Positions 1 to 8,166 of a stretch of DNA of 56,826 bases are shown piece after piece. Where the stretch lies: positions 1 through 56,826 of the forward strand of contig JAMPYF010000030.1 of NCBI GenBank assembly GCA_023700805.1, in the 5' to 3' direction. Position numbers and translations under genes: made by a program. Each line of letters starts with the position of its first letter. Positions within the stretch are counted from its first letter, which is position 1. The notes beneath the pieces are model-generated. The model had not been told where the DNA came from and did not search any database. It was given only the letters and a program-made list of their open reading frames with translations. The DNA is from Sulfuritalea sp. GTDB taxonomy: Bacteria > Pseudomonadota > Gammaproteobacteria > Burkholderiales > Rhodocyclaceae.

Positions 1-339
1 CAGACGTCCGACCTGGTGCAGGAGATCGCCGCGGCGAGCCAGGAGCAGGGCCAGGGCGTGGGCCAGATCAACGGCGCCATGGGCCAGCTGAACCAGGCCA
101 CGCAGCAGAACGCCGCGGCCTCCGAGGAACTCGCCGCCACGGCCGAGGAAATGAGCGGCCAGGCCGCCCAGCTGCAGGCGCTGATGGCGTTCTTCAAGAT
201 CGCCGGCCAGGAAGTTGGCGCTGGCGACACGCCATCGCCAGCGCGTCCGGCCGCAAGGACGGCCGCCGCGTCCGCGGCGCGGCGTGCCCCGCGTGCGCCG
301 GCCGTGGCAGCGGCCGACGGCGACTTCGAGCGCTTCTGA
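1..339 (+). CDS. methyl-accepting chemotaxis protein, C-terminal end (5' truncated)
   Basis: The reading frame is open from the first base, so only the end of the gene is present. The visible 112 residues are the tail of the MCP cytoplasmic signalling helix: a Gln/Ala-rich heptad stretch, then the NAAASEELAATAEEM type segment, then QLQALMAFFKI, which is how many proteobacterial chemoreceptors end. After this comes an Ala/Pro/Arg-rich tail of about 40 residues. The tail contains an in-frame copy of the dispersed GTTGGCGCTGGCG repeat (214-226) encoding VGAGDT. The gene is followed 13 bp later by cheW, so the product probably feeds the CheA/CheW array. The ligand cannot be inferred. Confidence 0.9.
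   Translation, partial: QTSDLVQEIAAASQEQGQGVGQINGAMGQLNQATQQNAAASEELAATAEEMSGQAAQLQALMAFFKIAGQEVGAGDTPSPARPAARTAAASAARRAPRAPAVAAADGDFERF
214..244 (+). repeat. dispersed repeat copy, exact core, inside MCP tail
   Basis: Exact core GTTGGCGCTGGCG at 214-226 in the frame that reads V-G-A-G. Unlike the intergenic copies, the core itself forms one arm of a perfect 10-bp inverted repeat: GCGCTGGCGA (218-227) and TCGCCAGCGC (235-244) with a 7-base loop. It lies in the low-complexity tail of the receptor, after the conserved signalling helix. Confidence 0.7.
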
Positions 340-352
340 GCCGGGAAAGAAT

Positions 353-901
353 ATGGCCATCCCGGTTTCGACCCAGCTGAACCGCTCCCTGGTCCCCGCC
401 ATGCAGGCCTCGGCCAGCGAGGCCAATCAATACCTGACCTTCCTGCTCTCGGGCGAGATGTACGCGGTGGGCATCCTCAGCGTCATGGAGATTATCGAGT
501 ATGGCAATCTCACCGAGATCCCGATGGTGCCGGCGTTCATCCGCGGCGTGATCAACCTGCGCGGCGCCGTGGTGCCGGTGGTCGATCTTGCGGCACGCTT
601 CGGCCATGCCCGCAGCGAAGTCGGCAAGCGCAGCTGCATCGTGATCGTGGAGCTGCGCCAGGATGGCCGGCGCCATGACTTTGGCATTCTGGTCGATGCG
701 GTGTCCGAGGTGCTGGAAATCCCCGCCGGCGACATCGAGCCGCCGCCTTCCATGGGCGCCGGGGTCCGCGCCGACTTCATCGCCGGCATGGGCAAGCTCG
801 CCGGCCGCTTCGTCATCCTGCTCGATATCCAGCGCGTGCTGTCGACCGATCAGTTGACCGTGCTCGCCGGCATCGGCGACAGCGCGATGGCCGGGACCTG
901 A
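353..901 (+). CDS. cheW: chemotaxis scaffold protein CheW
   Basis: A 182-residue CheW-like domain protein, the adaptor coupling chemoreceptors to the CheA kinase. It begins with about 25 residues of linker, then QYLTFLLSGEMYAVGILSV, the EIPMVPAFIRGVINLRG signature and VPVVDLAARFG, followed by the second beta-barrel half (DFGILVDAVSEVLEIP) and a C-terminal FVILLDIQRVLS. The NLRG motif and length are typical. The ATG at 353 was chosen because it follows a GGGAAAGA stretch and sits just after the MCP stop; a longer reading frame upstream overlaps the MCP gene and shows no CheW similarity. It is co-transcribed with the receptor. Confidence 0.93.
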   Translation: MAIPVSTQLNRSLVPAMQASASEANQYLTFLLSGEMYAVGILSVMEIIEYGNLTEIPMVPAFIRGVINLRGAVVPVVDLAARFGHARSEVGKRSCIVIVELRQDGRRHDFGILVDAVSEVLEIPAGDIEPPPSMGAGVRADFIAGMGKLAGRFVILLDIQRVLSTDQLTVLAGIGDSAMAGT

Positions 902-943
902 ACCCCGGCGGCCAGTCCCGATCGTTTCCCGCCGCGCCTGCGC

Positions 944-977
944 AAACAACAAGGCCCCTCGCGGGGCCTTGTTGTTT
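944..977. terminator. bidirectional rho-independent terminator between cheW and rhlE
   Basis: A strong hairpin: AACAACAAGGCCCC (945-958), loop TCGC, and GGGGCCTTGTTGTT (963-976), continuing into TTTT on one side and matching A residues on the other. The U-tract is present in both directions. It lies between the convergent cheW and rhlE genes and so probably serves both. Confidence 0.85.
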
Positions 978-997
978 TGCTGCGTAGCGGAACACTC

Positions 998-2323
998 TCA
1001 ACGATGCCGCTGTCCGCTGTGATGGCTGGCCGGCTTGGCGCCGCCGGTTCCAGCGCGCGCGGGGCGCGGCGGGCGCGGTGCGCCGCTGCGTTCGCCGGTG
1101 CCGCTGCGGGTGCGGGCCTGGGCCGGCTTCTGCGCCGGCGGACGGCCGGCGGCGGGACGCGGCACCGAATGCGTGTGCTGCGGCTCGAAACCGGGCAGGA
1201 TCGAGGTTTCGATCTCGCGCTTCAACAGACGCTCGATGTCGCGCAACTGGATGCGCTCGTCGCTGCTGACCAGGCTCAGGGCTTCGCCGCTGGCGCCGGC
1301 GCGGCCGGTGCGGCCGATGCGGTGGATGTAATCCTCGGGCACATTGGGCAGCTCGAAATTCACCACGCGCGGCAGCGAGTCGATGTCGAGGCCGCGCGCC
1401 GCGATGTCGGTGGCGACCAGCGCCGCGAGCTTGCCCGACTTGAAGTCGGCCAGCGCCCGGGTGCGGGCATTCTGCGACTTGTTGCCGTGCAGCGCCGCGG
1501 AGCGCACACCCGACTGGTCGAGCTTCTTCGATAGCGCATCGGCGCCGTGCTTGGTACGGCAGAACACCAGCACCTGATGCCAGCCGTGGGCCGCGAACAG
1601 GTGCAGCAGCACGTCGCGCTTCTGTTCCTTGTCGACCTTGATCACCGAGTGCGAAACCAGCTCGGCCGGCGCATTGCGGCGCGCGACTTCGACCATGGCC
1701 GGGTTGCGCAGCACGGTGTGCGCCAGTTCGCGCACTTCGGCGGCGAAGGTGGCCGAGAACATCAGGTTCTGGCGTTCTTTCGGCAGGCGCTCGATGATGC
1801 GGCGGATGTCGCGGATGAAGCCCATGTCGAACATGCGGTCGGCTTCGTCGAGCACCAGGGTCTGCACTTTCGACAGGTCGACGGTGCGCTGGCCGAGGTG
1901 GTCGAGCAGGCGGCCGGGGGTGGCGACCAGGATGTCGATGCCGCGGCGCATGGTCTGGATCTGCGGGTTGATGCCGACCCCGCCGAATACGGCGAGGCTG
2001 CGCAGGCCGGTGTGGGCGCCATAGACGCGCACGCTTTCCAGCACCTGGGCCGCGAGTTCGCGCGTCGGCACCAGCACCAGCACGCGCGGCGCGGTGTGGG
2101 TGACCTTTTGCAGCGGACTTGTCAGCGGGTTGGTCAGGCGCTGCAGGATCGGCAGCACGAAAGCCGCGGTCTTGCCGGTGCCGGTCTGGGCCAGGGCTTC
2201 GAGATCGCGGCCGGCGAGGATGTGGGGAATGGCCTGCTGTTGCACAGGGGTGGGCGTGGTGTAGCCCTGCTCGCCAATGGCGCGCAGGAGCTCGGCCGAA
2301 AGGCCGAGATCGGTGAACTGCAT
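998..2323 (-). CDS. rhlE: DEAD-box ATP-dependent RNA helicase, RhlE type
   Basis: A 441-residue DEAD-box RNA helicase. Visible motifs in order: Q-motif region ([12 protein letters not shown]), motif [17 protein letters not shown] (Ia), TPGRLLDHL (Ib), motif II LDEADRM, motif [20 protein letters not shown] (V) and [10 protein letters not shown] (VI). After about residue 370 the protein becomes a Pro/Arg/Ala-rich basic tail, as is common in RhlE/RhlB proteins and probably binding RNA. The N-terminus [14 protein letters not shown] and early motifs favour RhlE over DbpA or SrmB. It would remodel rRNA or mRNA structures, in ribosome assembly or at low temperature. The 290 bp upstream hold its leader and one dispersed repeat copy. 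Confidence 0.92.
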   Translation of the reverse strand: MQFTDLGLSAELLRAIGEQGYTTPTPVQQQAIPHILAGRDLEALAQTGTGKTAAFVLPILQRLTNPLTSPLQKVTHTAPRVLVLVPTRELAAQVLESVRVYGAHTGLRSLAVFGGVGINPQIQTMRRGIDILVATPGRLLDHLGQRTVDLSKVQTLVLDEADRMFDMGFIRDIRRIIERLPKERQNLMFSATFAAEVRELAHTVLRNPAMVEVARRNAPAELVSHSVIKVDKEQKRDVLLHLFAAHGWHQVLVFCRTKHGADALSKKLDQSGVRSAALHGNKSQNARTRALADFKSGKLAALVATDIAARGLDIDSLPRVVNFELPNVPEDYIHRIGRTGRAGASGEALSLVSSDERIQLRDIERLLKREIETSILPGFEPQHTHSVPRPAAGRPPAQKPAQARTRSGTGERSGAPRPPRPARAGTGGAKPASHHSGQRHR

Positions 2324-2524
2324 GTTGAATACCTCTGAAGCCGACCCCCGCGAAATTGCAGGCCAATCTGGGCGGAACTTCTATGGGGTGTAACCTTCGA
2401 GGGGACTAAGACGAGAACGCCATGTCGCCATTCAGGCACGACCGGCAGACTGGGGCGCGGTCGCTGAGGAGGTGAAGCGGGGCGGACTGTAACACAGGCG
2501 GCCCGGAACTTCCGGATTACTTTC

Positions 2525-2544
2525 GCCGTATCGCCAGCACCAAG
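2525..2544 (-). repeat. dispersed repeat copy (two mismatches in core)
   Basis: On the minus strand the core reads CTTGGTGCTGGCG (2532-2544), two mismatches from the consensus, followed by the consensus-like ATACGGC. It lies between the 5' end of rhlE (2323) and the 3' end of the hemerythrin gene (2614). I see no other gene in this 290-bp interval. Confidence 0.55.
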
Positions 2545-2613
2545 CCTTTGACCGCGCCCATCGTGGCTCGATCAGGAGCGGCGCATTTCAGATTGCCGGG
2601 AGGCTCGCTTATC

Positions 2614-3030
2614 TCAGTCCTGCCGCCGCGCGGCCATGAACGCGCCGAATTTCTTGTCGCTGGCTTCGATGTGCTCGGTGAGCCAGCGGTAGAGAAAGCG
2701 GGGCAGTTCCATCGGCATCGACTGGTCGCCGATTTCGGCCCGCATTTCCATGTCGTAGGCCCGCGACAGCAAGTGCTCATGCTCGAGGCGATGGGCCGCC
2801 AGTTCCGGATAGGCGGAGGCTTCCATCAGGCCTTCCTCGCTGACGAAATGCGTCGCGGTGTATTCGATCAGTTCGGCAACCGAGCTGCGGATCCCGGCTT
2901 GCGCCGTTGCGTCGCCGGCCCGGACGCAGTCATAGGTGCGCGCCGCGATTTCGAATAACTGCCTGTGCTCCCGGTCTATCTGGTCGACCCCGACCAGGAA
3001 CTTTGCATCGAATTGCGGCCGCTCATCCAT
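2614..3030 (-). CDS. bacteriohemerythrin
   Basis: A 138-residue single-domain hemerythrin, an O2-binding non-haem diiron protein of the cytosol. The diiron ligands follow the family spacing: DREHRQLF, the THFVSEEGLMEA helix (H and E), the HRLEHEHLL pair and a C-terminal HIEASDKK (H and D). The residue-15 region VGVDQID matches the usual W/V-...-D-QH start. Such proteins bind or deliver oxygen in microaerophiles. It is a stand-alone gene, divided from ubiT by 71 bp. The ATG at 3030 gives the normal length. Confidence 0.9.
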   Translation of the reverse strand: MDERPQFDAKFLVGVDQIDREHRQLFEIAARTYDCVRAGDATAQAGIRSSVAELIEYTATHFVSEEGLMEASAYPELAAHRLEHEHLLSRAYDMEMRAEIGDQSMPMELPRFLYRWLTEHIEASDKKFGAFMAARRQD

Positions 3031-3101
3031 TGGTGTTTGCCTCGCTTGCGTCTGCAGAAATCAGGGTCGCCGCGACCGTCAGAAGTGATCCGCGTGCGCG
3101 C

Positions 3102-3575
3102 TCAGCTCTTGAGAAAGGTCGGATGCAGGCCTTGCCAGGACAGACGCGGCCATTCCAGGGCATCAAGCATGTTCTTCACCCGCAGGCCGAGTTCGGTATC
3201 GCCCTCGATGGTCAGGCTGCGATTGAAGAACAGGGTGTCGGGGTCTTCCTGGCGGCTCACCATTTGCAGAAAGGCCGACAGGCGCGCCGTGAAGTGCAGG
3301 TCGGGGTTTCCCGAGGCGACGAACACGGGCCGGAAAGCGCCCTGGCGGTAGGCGAAGTCAGCCACCATGCCGGTGTCCAGCACCGTGACGCGGAAGCAGC
3401 GGCCTTCCAGTTCATTCAGGCTGTCTTCCGGCAACACGCCCATTTTGCGCGCCGCATTCAGCGCCAGCGCCAGGTTCACCGAATGCGGCCATTGCGGCAG
3501 GCGCGCACCGAGCCGGGCCACCAGGGACGGCAGGGTGAAAGGTGGAATCGTCGGCAGTTTCAAGGCATTGGCCAT
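3102..3575 (-). CDS. ubiT: UbiT, SCP2-type accessory factor of O2-independent ubiquinone synthesis
   Basis: A 157-residue SCP2 sterol-carrier-like domain protein. Recognisable features are the LP..V..A...LPQWPHSVNLALALN start, the middle LEGRCFRVTVLDTGM section and the C-terminal DTLFFNRSLTIEGDTELGLRVKNMLDAL, the family signature. In E. coli UbiT is thought to hold ubiquinone intermediates during anaerobic synthesis. Start at 3575 gives MANALKLP and leaves a 22-bp gap to ubiV, with which it forms one transcript. A longer reading frame upstream is a shadow of ubiV. Confidence 0.9.
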   Translation of the reverse strand: MANALKLPTIPPFTLPSLVARLGARLPQWPHSVNLALALNAARKMGVLPEDSLNELEGRCFRVTVLDTGMVADFAYRQGAFRPVFVASGNPDLHFTARLSAFLQMVSRQEDPDTLFFNRSLTIEGDTELGLRVKNMLDALEWPRLSWQGLHPTFLKS

Positions 3576-3597
3576 CGGGACTCCCTTGGACTTCGCT

Positions 3598-4488
3598 TCA
3601 GGCGGACTGGTGCGCCGTGCCGGCGCGGCCGAACCAGAAACCGTTGACCAGGCCCGCGGGCGCCCAGCTTGCCTGGTCGGCGGCCGGCTGTCCGCGGCGC
3701 GCCCGATCGAAAGCATCGAGGATATCAAAAGTATGCGCCGGTTGCGGGCTGATGCGCACCGCGTCGATGCCCAGGCGCAGAAGTTCGGGCATCTGTTCCA
3801 GCAGGCTGCAGGTCTGCGCCGACATGGTCTGGATGCCATTCAAAGTCAGGAAGGCCTGTCCTTCGCGGGTATTCACCAGCATGCCTTCGGGGTGGTCGAG
3901 GCACTTGAACTGGCAGTCGTCCTTGTTCAGGCCGTAATGGCGCGCCGTGAAGCAGCGTGCCGAGAAAGCCAGCGGCAGCTTGCCGAAGGCGAACACCTCG
4001 GTTTCCATGCCGGCCGGACGGCCCTGGTGCAGGGTCTCGATCACGCTGCCGGACACTTCCAGCGGCGGCAGCCAGCGTTTCGCGCCCTGGGCGGCAAAGA
4101 AGGCCAGGGTATGTTCGTTGTAGATGTTGAGGTGCGGACCGGCGACGAAACCCAGCCCCGCGTCGCAGGCGATCTTGACCGCACCGAGGTCGTTGGCCTC
4201 GATCATGCCGCCGGCGTCGGCGATCAGGCGGCGCAGGGCCTTGAGGTCGCTCTCGGATTCGAGCAGGGCCTGCGCCGTGAGCACGACTTCCTTGCCGGCC
4301 TCGCGCAGGTCCCTGGCGAGGCCGATCCAGTCCGCCGTGCGCAACTGCTGGCGGCGCGAGCAGACCGCCTCGCCGATGTAGATGCGGTCGATTGCCGGAT
4401 GCTGCGCGGCCTGGGCATAGAACTCCATGACCTCGGCTTTGGGCCAGAAGAACAGCAGCGGACCGAGCGTGATCTGCATCAGCGCCAC
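3598..4488 (-). CDS. ubiV: UbiV, Fe-S U32-family protein of O2-independent ubiquinone hydroxylation
   Basis: A 296-residue member of the peptidase-U32 family, whose UbiU/UbiV members are not proteases but form an O2-independent hydroxylation complex. Features: EAVCSRR near residue 40 and [21 protein letters not shown] near residue 190, which supply the four cysteines expected to bind a [4Fe-4S] cluster. The start overlaps the end of ubiU by 10 bp, implying translational coupling. Its C-terminal half [21 protein letters not shown] matches UbiV rather than other U32 proteins. Confidence 0.93.
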   Translation of the reverse strand: MALMQITLGPLLFFWPKAEVMEFYAQAAQHPAIDRIYIGEAVCSRRQQLRTADWIGLARDLREAGKEVVLTAQALLESESDLKALRRLIADAGGMIEANDLGAVKIACDAGLGFVAGPHLNIYNEHTLAFFAAQGAKRWLPPLEVSGSVIETLHQGRPAGMETEVFAFGKLPLAFSARCFTARHYGLNKDDCQFKCLDHPEGMLVNTREGQAFLTLNGIQTMSAQTCSLLEQMPELLRLGIDAVRISPQPAHTFDILDAFDRARRGQPAADQASWAPAGLVNGFWFGRAGTAHQSA

Positions 4489-5486
4489 GGCCTGTTGTAG
4501 GCGCCCAGCGTGATTTGCGAACCTTCCGCGACCTTGCCCAGTTCGGCCGCCCAGGCCGGCTTGACGGCGAACCGGTCCGGCGCGGCGAACGCGGCATCAA
4601 GCGCCTGGCGCAGGTTGCGCGTGACTTGCGCGACATAGGTCGGGCTGCGCTGGCGGCCCTCGACCTTGATCGCGGCGACGCCAATGCGGATGATCTCGGG
4701 CAGCATTTCGAGCACGTTGAGGCTGGCCGGCTCCTCCATCGCGTAATAGGTCTCGCCTTCGACTTCGAAGCGGCCCTTGCAGATGGTCGGGTAGCCGGCG
4801 TTTTCGTCGTTGCCGTAGCGGTCGATGAGGATGCCGTTCAGGCGCACGTCCATTTCGTTCGGCTTTTTTTCCCACTGCACGAACTTGGCCGGCGAACAGG
4901 CGCCGACCGTATTGGGCGATTCGCCCGTGGCGTAGGACGAGAGCCAGCAGCGGCCCTCGTTCATCACGCAAAGGCTGCCGAAGCCGAAGACTTCGATCTC
5001 GACCTCGGTGTTGCGGATCACGTTCTCGACCTGGGCCAGGGTCAGCACGCGCGGCAATACGGCGCGCTGGATGCCGAACTTCTCGCGACAGAAATTGATC
5101 GCTTCGTAGCTGGTGGCCGAGGCCTGTACCGACAGGTGGCGGCGCATGTCCGGATACGTTTGCGCGGCGTAGTCGAGCACCGCGGGGTCGGCGATGATCA
5201 CCGCGTCGATGCCCAGCGTCGCGGCCTTGTCCACCGAGGCGGTCCAGTCGGCAAAACGGCCGGCCTGGGCGTAGGTATTGATCGCCGCCAGCACCTTGCG
5301 GCCACGCTGATGGGCGTAACGGATGCCCTCACTCAGGCTCTTCTCGTCGAAGTTCAGCCCGGCGAAGTTACGCGCGTTGGTGTCGTTGCGAAAGCCGAGA
5401 TAGACATCGTCGGCGCCGTTATCGACGGCCGCCTTGAGCGCCGCGAGACTGCCGGCCGGACACACGAGTTGAGGTTTTGCTGCCAT
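4479..5486 (-). CDS. ubiU: UbiU, Fe-S U32-family protein of O2-independent ubiquinone hydroxylation
   Basis: A 335-residue U32-family protein and the partner of UbiV. It opens with [26 protein letters not shown], typical of UbiU. The cluster cysteines are visible in [23 protein letters not shown] and PTICKGRF. The UbiUV heterodimer hydroxylates the quinone ring without O2, allowing ubiquinone to be made when the aerobic hydroxylases UbiI/H/F cannot work. It is the first gene of ubiU-ubiV-ubiT. An FNR-like palindrome lies about 60 bp upstream of the ATG. Confidence 0.94.
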   Translation of the reverse strand: MAAKPQLVCPAGSLAALKAAVDNGADDVYLGFRNDTNARNFAGLNFDEKSLSEGIRYAHQRGRKVLAAINTYAQAGRFADWTASVDKAATLGIDAVIIADPAVLDYAAQTYPDMRRHLSVQASATSYEAINFCREKFGIQRAVLPRVLTLAQVENVIRNTEVEIEVFGFGSLCVMNEGRCWLSSYATGESPNTVGACSPAKFVQWEKKPNEMDVRLNGILIDRYGNDENAGYPTICKGRFEVEGETYYAMEEPASLNVLEMLPEIIRIGVAAIKVEGRQRSPTYVAQVTRNLRQALDAAFAAPDRFAVKPAWAAELGKVAEGSQITLGAYNRPWR

Positions 5487-5539
5487 GTACTACCCCTAAA
5501 AGCAGGCGGGCAGTGTAGTTGAGCAGCGGGAAAAATCAA

Positions 5540-5553
5540 CTGATCCGCGTCAA
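5540..5553 (-). promoter_or_regulatory. FNR-like box upstream of ubiU
   Basis: CTGAT-CCGC-GTCAA matches the FNR/ANR consensus TTGAT-N4-ATCAA at 8 of 10 positions. Its centre is about 60 bp upstream of the ubiU start, a position compatible with class II activation if transcription starts about 20 bp before the ATG. E. coli ubiUVT is reported to be under Fnr control, so the location makes sense. It is a motif call only. Confidence 0.45.
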
Positions 5554-5565
5554 CCCGGGACTAAG

Positions 5566-6147
5566 TCAGGCCAAATCGGCGGCCAGCGAGGCGCGCACCG
5601 GCGGCGGCAGCGGCCCGGTCGATGCCGTGTAATGGGGGTGATCGACCCCGGCAGACAGCGCGGCGCCGCTCTTGGCGGCCGCCGCCATCGCGGCCGACAA
5701 CTCGAAGCGCAGGAAATGCACGGCCGAGGTCTTTTGCTCGTTTTCGCGCTCGAGGTCCTCATCGGCGATGGCGAACACCGGGTCGAAGCCCTCGACGCGG
5801 ACCCAGACGCGATCTTCGACGCCCTTGAGCCTGCCCAGCATCTCGTGGCGTTGCTGCTCGTCGGCGTACTCGATCTGCATCGTGACCTTGAAGTTGCTGC
5901 CGGTCGGCACCAGCGGCACGTAGGATTCCAGCTCGTGGCGGATGCCGTCTTCCTCGAAGATCTTTTCGACGCGCAGCATCTCCTGGATCTGGTAGCGGAT
6001 CAGCAGCTCGTTTTCGAAGATCAACACGATGTGTTCGCCGAGCTTGACGCGGCGCAGCTTCTTCTGCGCCATGACTTGGTCGCGCATGGCGGGGCGCGCC
6101 TTGGCATAGGCTTCGAGGGTCAACAGTGAGTCGCGGGTGATGGTCAT
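5566..6147 (-). CDS. DUF3501 family protein
   Basis: A 193-residue protein of the DUF3501 family: MTITRDSLLTLEAYAKARP, then the conserved core KKLRRVKLGEHIVLIFENELLIRYQIQEMLRVEKIFE and MQIEYADEQQRHEMLGRLKGVEDRVWV. No catalytic residues are obvious and no membrane segment is present. Its function is unknown. It regularly travels with rubrerythrin and a CCG-domain Fe-S protein, as here, with an 11-bp gap to the latter, which suggests a shared role in peroxide or redox metabolism. The ATG at 6147 fits the family N-terminus; the longer open frame is a shadow of the neighbour. Confidence 0.85.
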   Translation of the reverse strand: MTITRDSLLTLEAYAKARPAMRDQVMAQKKLRRVKLGEHIVLIFENELLIRYQIQEMLRVEKIFEEDGIRHELESYVPLVPTGSNFKVTMQIEYADEQQRHEMLGRLKGVEDRVWVRVEGFDPVFAIADEDLERENEQKTSAVHFLRFELSAAMAAAAKSGAALSAGVDHPHYTASTGPLPPPVRASLAADLA

Positions 6148-6158
6148 TGCGGTATCTC

Positions 6159-7493
6159 TCAATCGAGTCCGTAAGCGATGCGCAGCAGGGTCAGCGGATG
6201 CTGCTTTTCCTTGCGTCCGGCCGCGCCGGCCTCGTTCATGCCCTGCAGGATGTGGCGGCCGGCGATGGCGCAATCGGAGCTGACGTAGTCCGGTTCGTCC
6301 TTCGCCATGGCCTTGAACACCGGCTTGCCGATCTTCATCGACAGCGCGTAATACTCTTCCTTGACGCCCCAGGTGCCGTCGTGGCCGGCGCAGCGCTCCA
6401 CGGTGTTCACTGTTGCGCCGGTCAGCTTGAGCATTTCCTCGGTCTTCTTGCCGACGTTCTGCACCCGCGAGTGGCAGGGGATGTGATATGAAACCTTGCC
6501 CAGCGGCACCTTGAAATCGGTCTTGAGCAGGCCGTCCTTGTGGCGCAGGACGAAATACTCGAAGGGGTCGTACATGGCTTCCGACACCGCCTTGCAGCGC
6601 GCGTCGGCGGCGAACAACAGTGGCAGCTCGGCCTTGAACATCAGGGTGCAGGAGGGCACCGGGGTCACGATGGCATAGCCGGCCTGGGCCAGGTCGTAGA
6701 GGCGCGGGATGTTGCGCTCCTTGTACTTCTCCACGGTTTCCAGGTCGCCCAGTTCCAGCTTTGGCATGCCGCAACAGGTTTCGCCCTGGACCAGTACATA
6801 GGGAATCTCGTTGTGTTCAAGCAGCTTGAGCAGATCGTGGCCCAATCCCGGCTCGTTGTAATTGACGTAGCAGGTGGAAAACACCGCGACCTTGCCGGGT
6901 GAGCGCTCACCCTCGCGTACCGGGTGGTTGTGGCTGACCGATGCGTTGGCGCGGAAGCTGGCGCTGGCGAACTCGGGCAGCTGGCGCTCCTTCTGCACCC
7001 CGAGCACTTTTTGCAGCACGGCGCGCGCCGGACCGTTCCTGTTGGCGGCGTTGACGAAATGAACCACCACCGGAATCGAGGACAGGGTGCCGACCAGTTC
7101 GGTCGAGGTCAGCAGCTTGTCGCGGAATTTCATCTTGCCCGTCTTGTACTGGATCGCCTTGGCCCGCAGCATGGTGTGCGGAAAATCCAGGTTCCAGGCG
7201 TGGGGCGGCACGTAGGGGCACTTGGTCATGAAGCAGACGTCGCACAGATAACACTGGTCGACGACTTTCCAGAATTCCTGTTTCGGCACGCCGGCGGTTT
7301 CGGCGTCGCCCGCCGCGTCGATCAGGTCGAACAGGGTCGGAAAGGCATTGCACAGCGAGACGCAGCGGCGACAGCCGTGGCAGATGTCGAAAATGCGTCC
7401 GAGCTCCTTCTCGCAGGCCGCTTCGTCGTAGAAGTCGGGTTCCTTCCAGGCTATCGGGTGGCGGGTCGGAGCTTCCAGGTTGCCTTCGCGCAT
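6159..7493 (-). CDS. CCG-domain Fe-S oxidoreductase (HdrD/GlpC-like)
   Basis: A 444-residue soluble Fe-S protein. The N-terminal third has two [4Fe-4S] ferredoxin motifs: [15 protein letters not shown] and [17 protein letters not shown]. The rest carries cysteine-rich (CCG) domains, seen as [12 protein letters not shown]...[12 protein letters not shown] and PCHSRVQN...[11 protein letters not shown], the type that holds a noncubane cluster in heterodisulfide reductase HdrB/D and in GlpC. The partner is probably the rubrerythrin encoded upstream, to which it may pass electrons. The ATG at 7493 has GAGGA just before it; the longer frame to 7562 runs into the intergenic repeat. Confidence 0.88.
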   Translation of the reverse strand: MREGNLEAPTRHPIAWKEPDFYDEAACEKELGRIFDICHGCRRCVSLCNAFPTLFDLIDAAGDAETAGVPKQEFWKVVDQCYLCDVCFMTKCPYVPPHAWNLDFPHTMLRAKAIQYKTGKMKFRDKLLTSTELVGTLSSIPVVVHFVNAANRNGPARAVLQKVLGVQKERQLPEFASASFRANASVSHNHPVREGERSPGKVAVFSTCYVNYNEPGLGHDLLKLLEHNEIPYVLVQGETCCGMPKLELGDLETVEKYKERNIPRLYDLAQAGYAIVTPVPSCTLMFKAELPLLFAADARCKAVSEAMYDPFEYFVLRHKDGLLKTDFKVPLGKVSYHIPCHSRVQNVGKKTEEMLKLTGATVNTVERCAGHDGTWGVKEEYYALSMKIGKPVFKAMAKDEPDYVSSDCAIAGRHILQGMNEAGAAGRKEKQHPLTLLRIAYGLD

Positions 7494-7536
7494 GACGTCC
7501 TCAGGGCTGCTGGTGGAAGGGTGTTGGGGCGGGGGT

Positions 7537-7582
7537 GAAAGTAGGCGCTGGCGGTACGGCACGCGGGCTGGCCGCGTGCCGT
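7537..7582 (+). repeat. dispersed repeat copy with adjoining 10-bp hairpin
   Basis: The core is GTAGGCGCTGGCG at 7541-7553, one mismatch from consensus, followed by GTACGGC. It runs straight into a perfect hairpin: ACGGCACGCG (7556-7565), loop GGCTGGC, CGCGTGCCGT (7573-7582). It lies between rubrerythrin and the Fe-S protein gene inside one apparent operon, where it could cause partial termination or mRNA processing. Confidence 0.75.
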
Positions 7583-7595
7583 CCGCAGGGTTTTA

Positions 7596-8015
7596 TCAGC
7601 CGTTCAGGCTGTCCAGCGTCCTCTGGAACTTGTTGGCGTGCGAGCGCTCGGCCTTGGCCAGGGTCTCGAACCAGTCGGCGACTTCGTCGAAGCCTTCGTC
7701 GCGAGCGGTCTTGGCCATGCCCGGGTACATGTCGGTGTACTCGTGCGTCTCGCCGGCAATCGCGGTTTTCAGGTTCAGCGCGGTTTCTCCGAAAGGCAGG
7801 CCGGTGGCCGGATCGCCGCAGGTTTCGAGGTATTCGAGGTGGCCGTGGGCGTGGCCGGTCTCGCCTTCGGCGGTGGAGCGAAACACCGCGGACACATCGT
7901 TGTAGCCTTCGATGTCGGCCTTGTTCGCGAAATACAGGTAGCGGCGGTTGGCCTGGGATTCGCCGGCAAATGCGGCTTTCAGGTTGCCTTCGGTCTTGGA
8001 TCCCTTGAGTTCCAT
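7596..8015 (-). CDS. rubrerythrin (diiron peroxidase without rubredoxin domain)
   Basis: A 139-residue rubrerythrin-like four-helix protein. The two diiron helices carry the expected Glu/His ligands: [18 protein letters not shown] and [15 protein letters not shown] in the first half, [13 protein letters not shown] and [15 protein letters not shown] in the second. There is no C-terminal CxxC rubredoxin domain, so an external electron donor is needed; the next gene's Fe-S protein is the obvious candidate. It would reduce H2O2 in the cytosol. GAGGAG lies 7 bp before the ATG at 8015. It heads the operon with the CCG-domain and DUF3501 genes, directly downstream of oxyR. Confidence 0.92.
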   Translation of the reverse strand: MELKGSKTEGNLKAAFAGESQANRRYLYFANKADIEGYNDVSAVFRSTAEGETGHAHGHLEYLETCGDPATGLPFGETALNLKTAIAGETHEYTDMYPGMAKTARDEGFDEVADWFETLAKAERSHANKFQRTLDSLNG

Positions 8016-8151
8016 AATTCTGCTCCTCTGGTTGGATGGAAGGCGCCGTGTCCATGCACGGCCCCAAGTCACTGAGACATCAGCTCGTGGACCTGAGCAA
8101 ACTTTAGCCGAGTAACCCGACAAGTTCTAATTGTATTTTTTGACTACCGCA

Positions 8152-8166
8152 ATAGGCACGGACTAT
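8152..8166 (-). promoter_or_regulatory. possible OxyR half-box upstream of rubrerythrin
   Basis: ATAG-N7-CTAT, the outer tetranucleotides of the OxyR half-site ATAGntnnnanCTAT, overlaps the oxyR stop codon and lies about 137 bp before the rubrerythrin start. The inner conserved positions and the second half-site are poor, so this is only suggestive. Confidence 0.25.

Noticed and set aside
813..2366. 517-codon open frame overlapping rhlE in another frame
   Set aside because: Arg/Pro/Ala-rich translation of a high-GC shadow frame; the helicase motifs are all in the 998-2323 frame.
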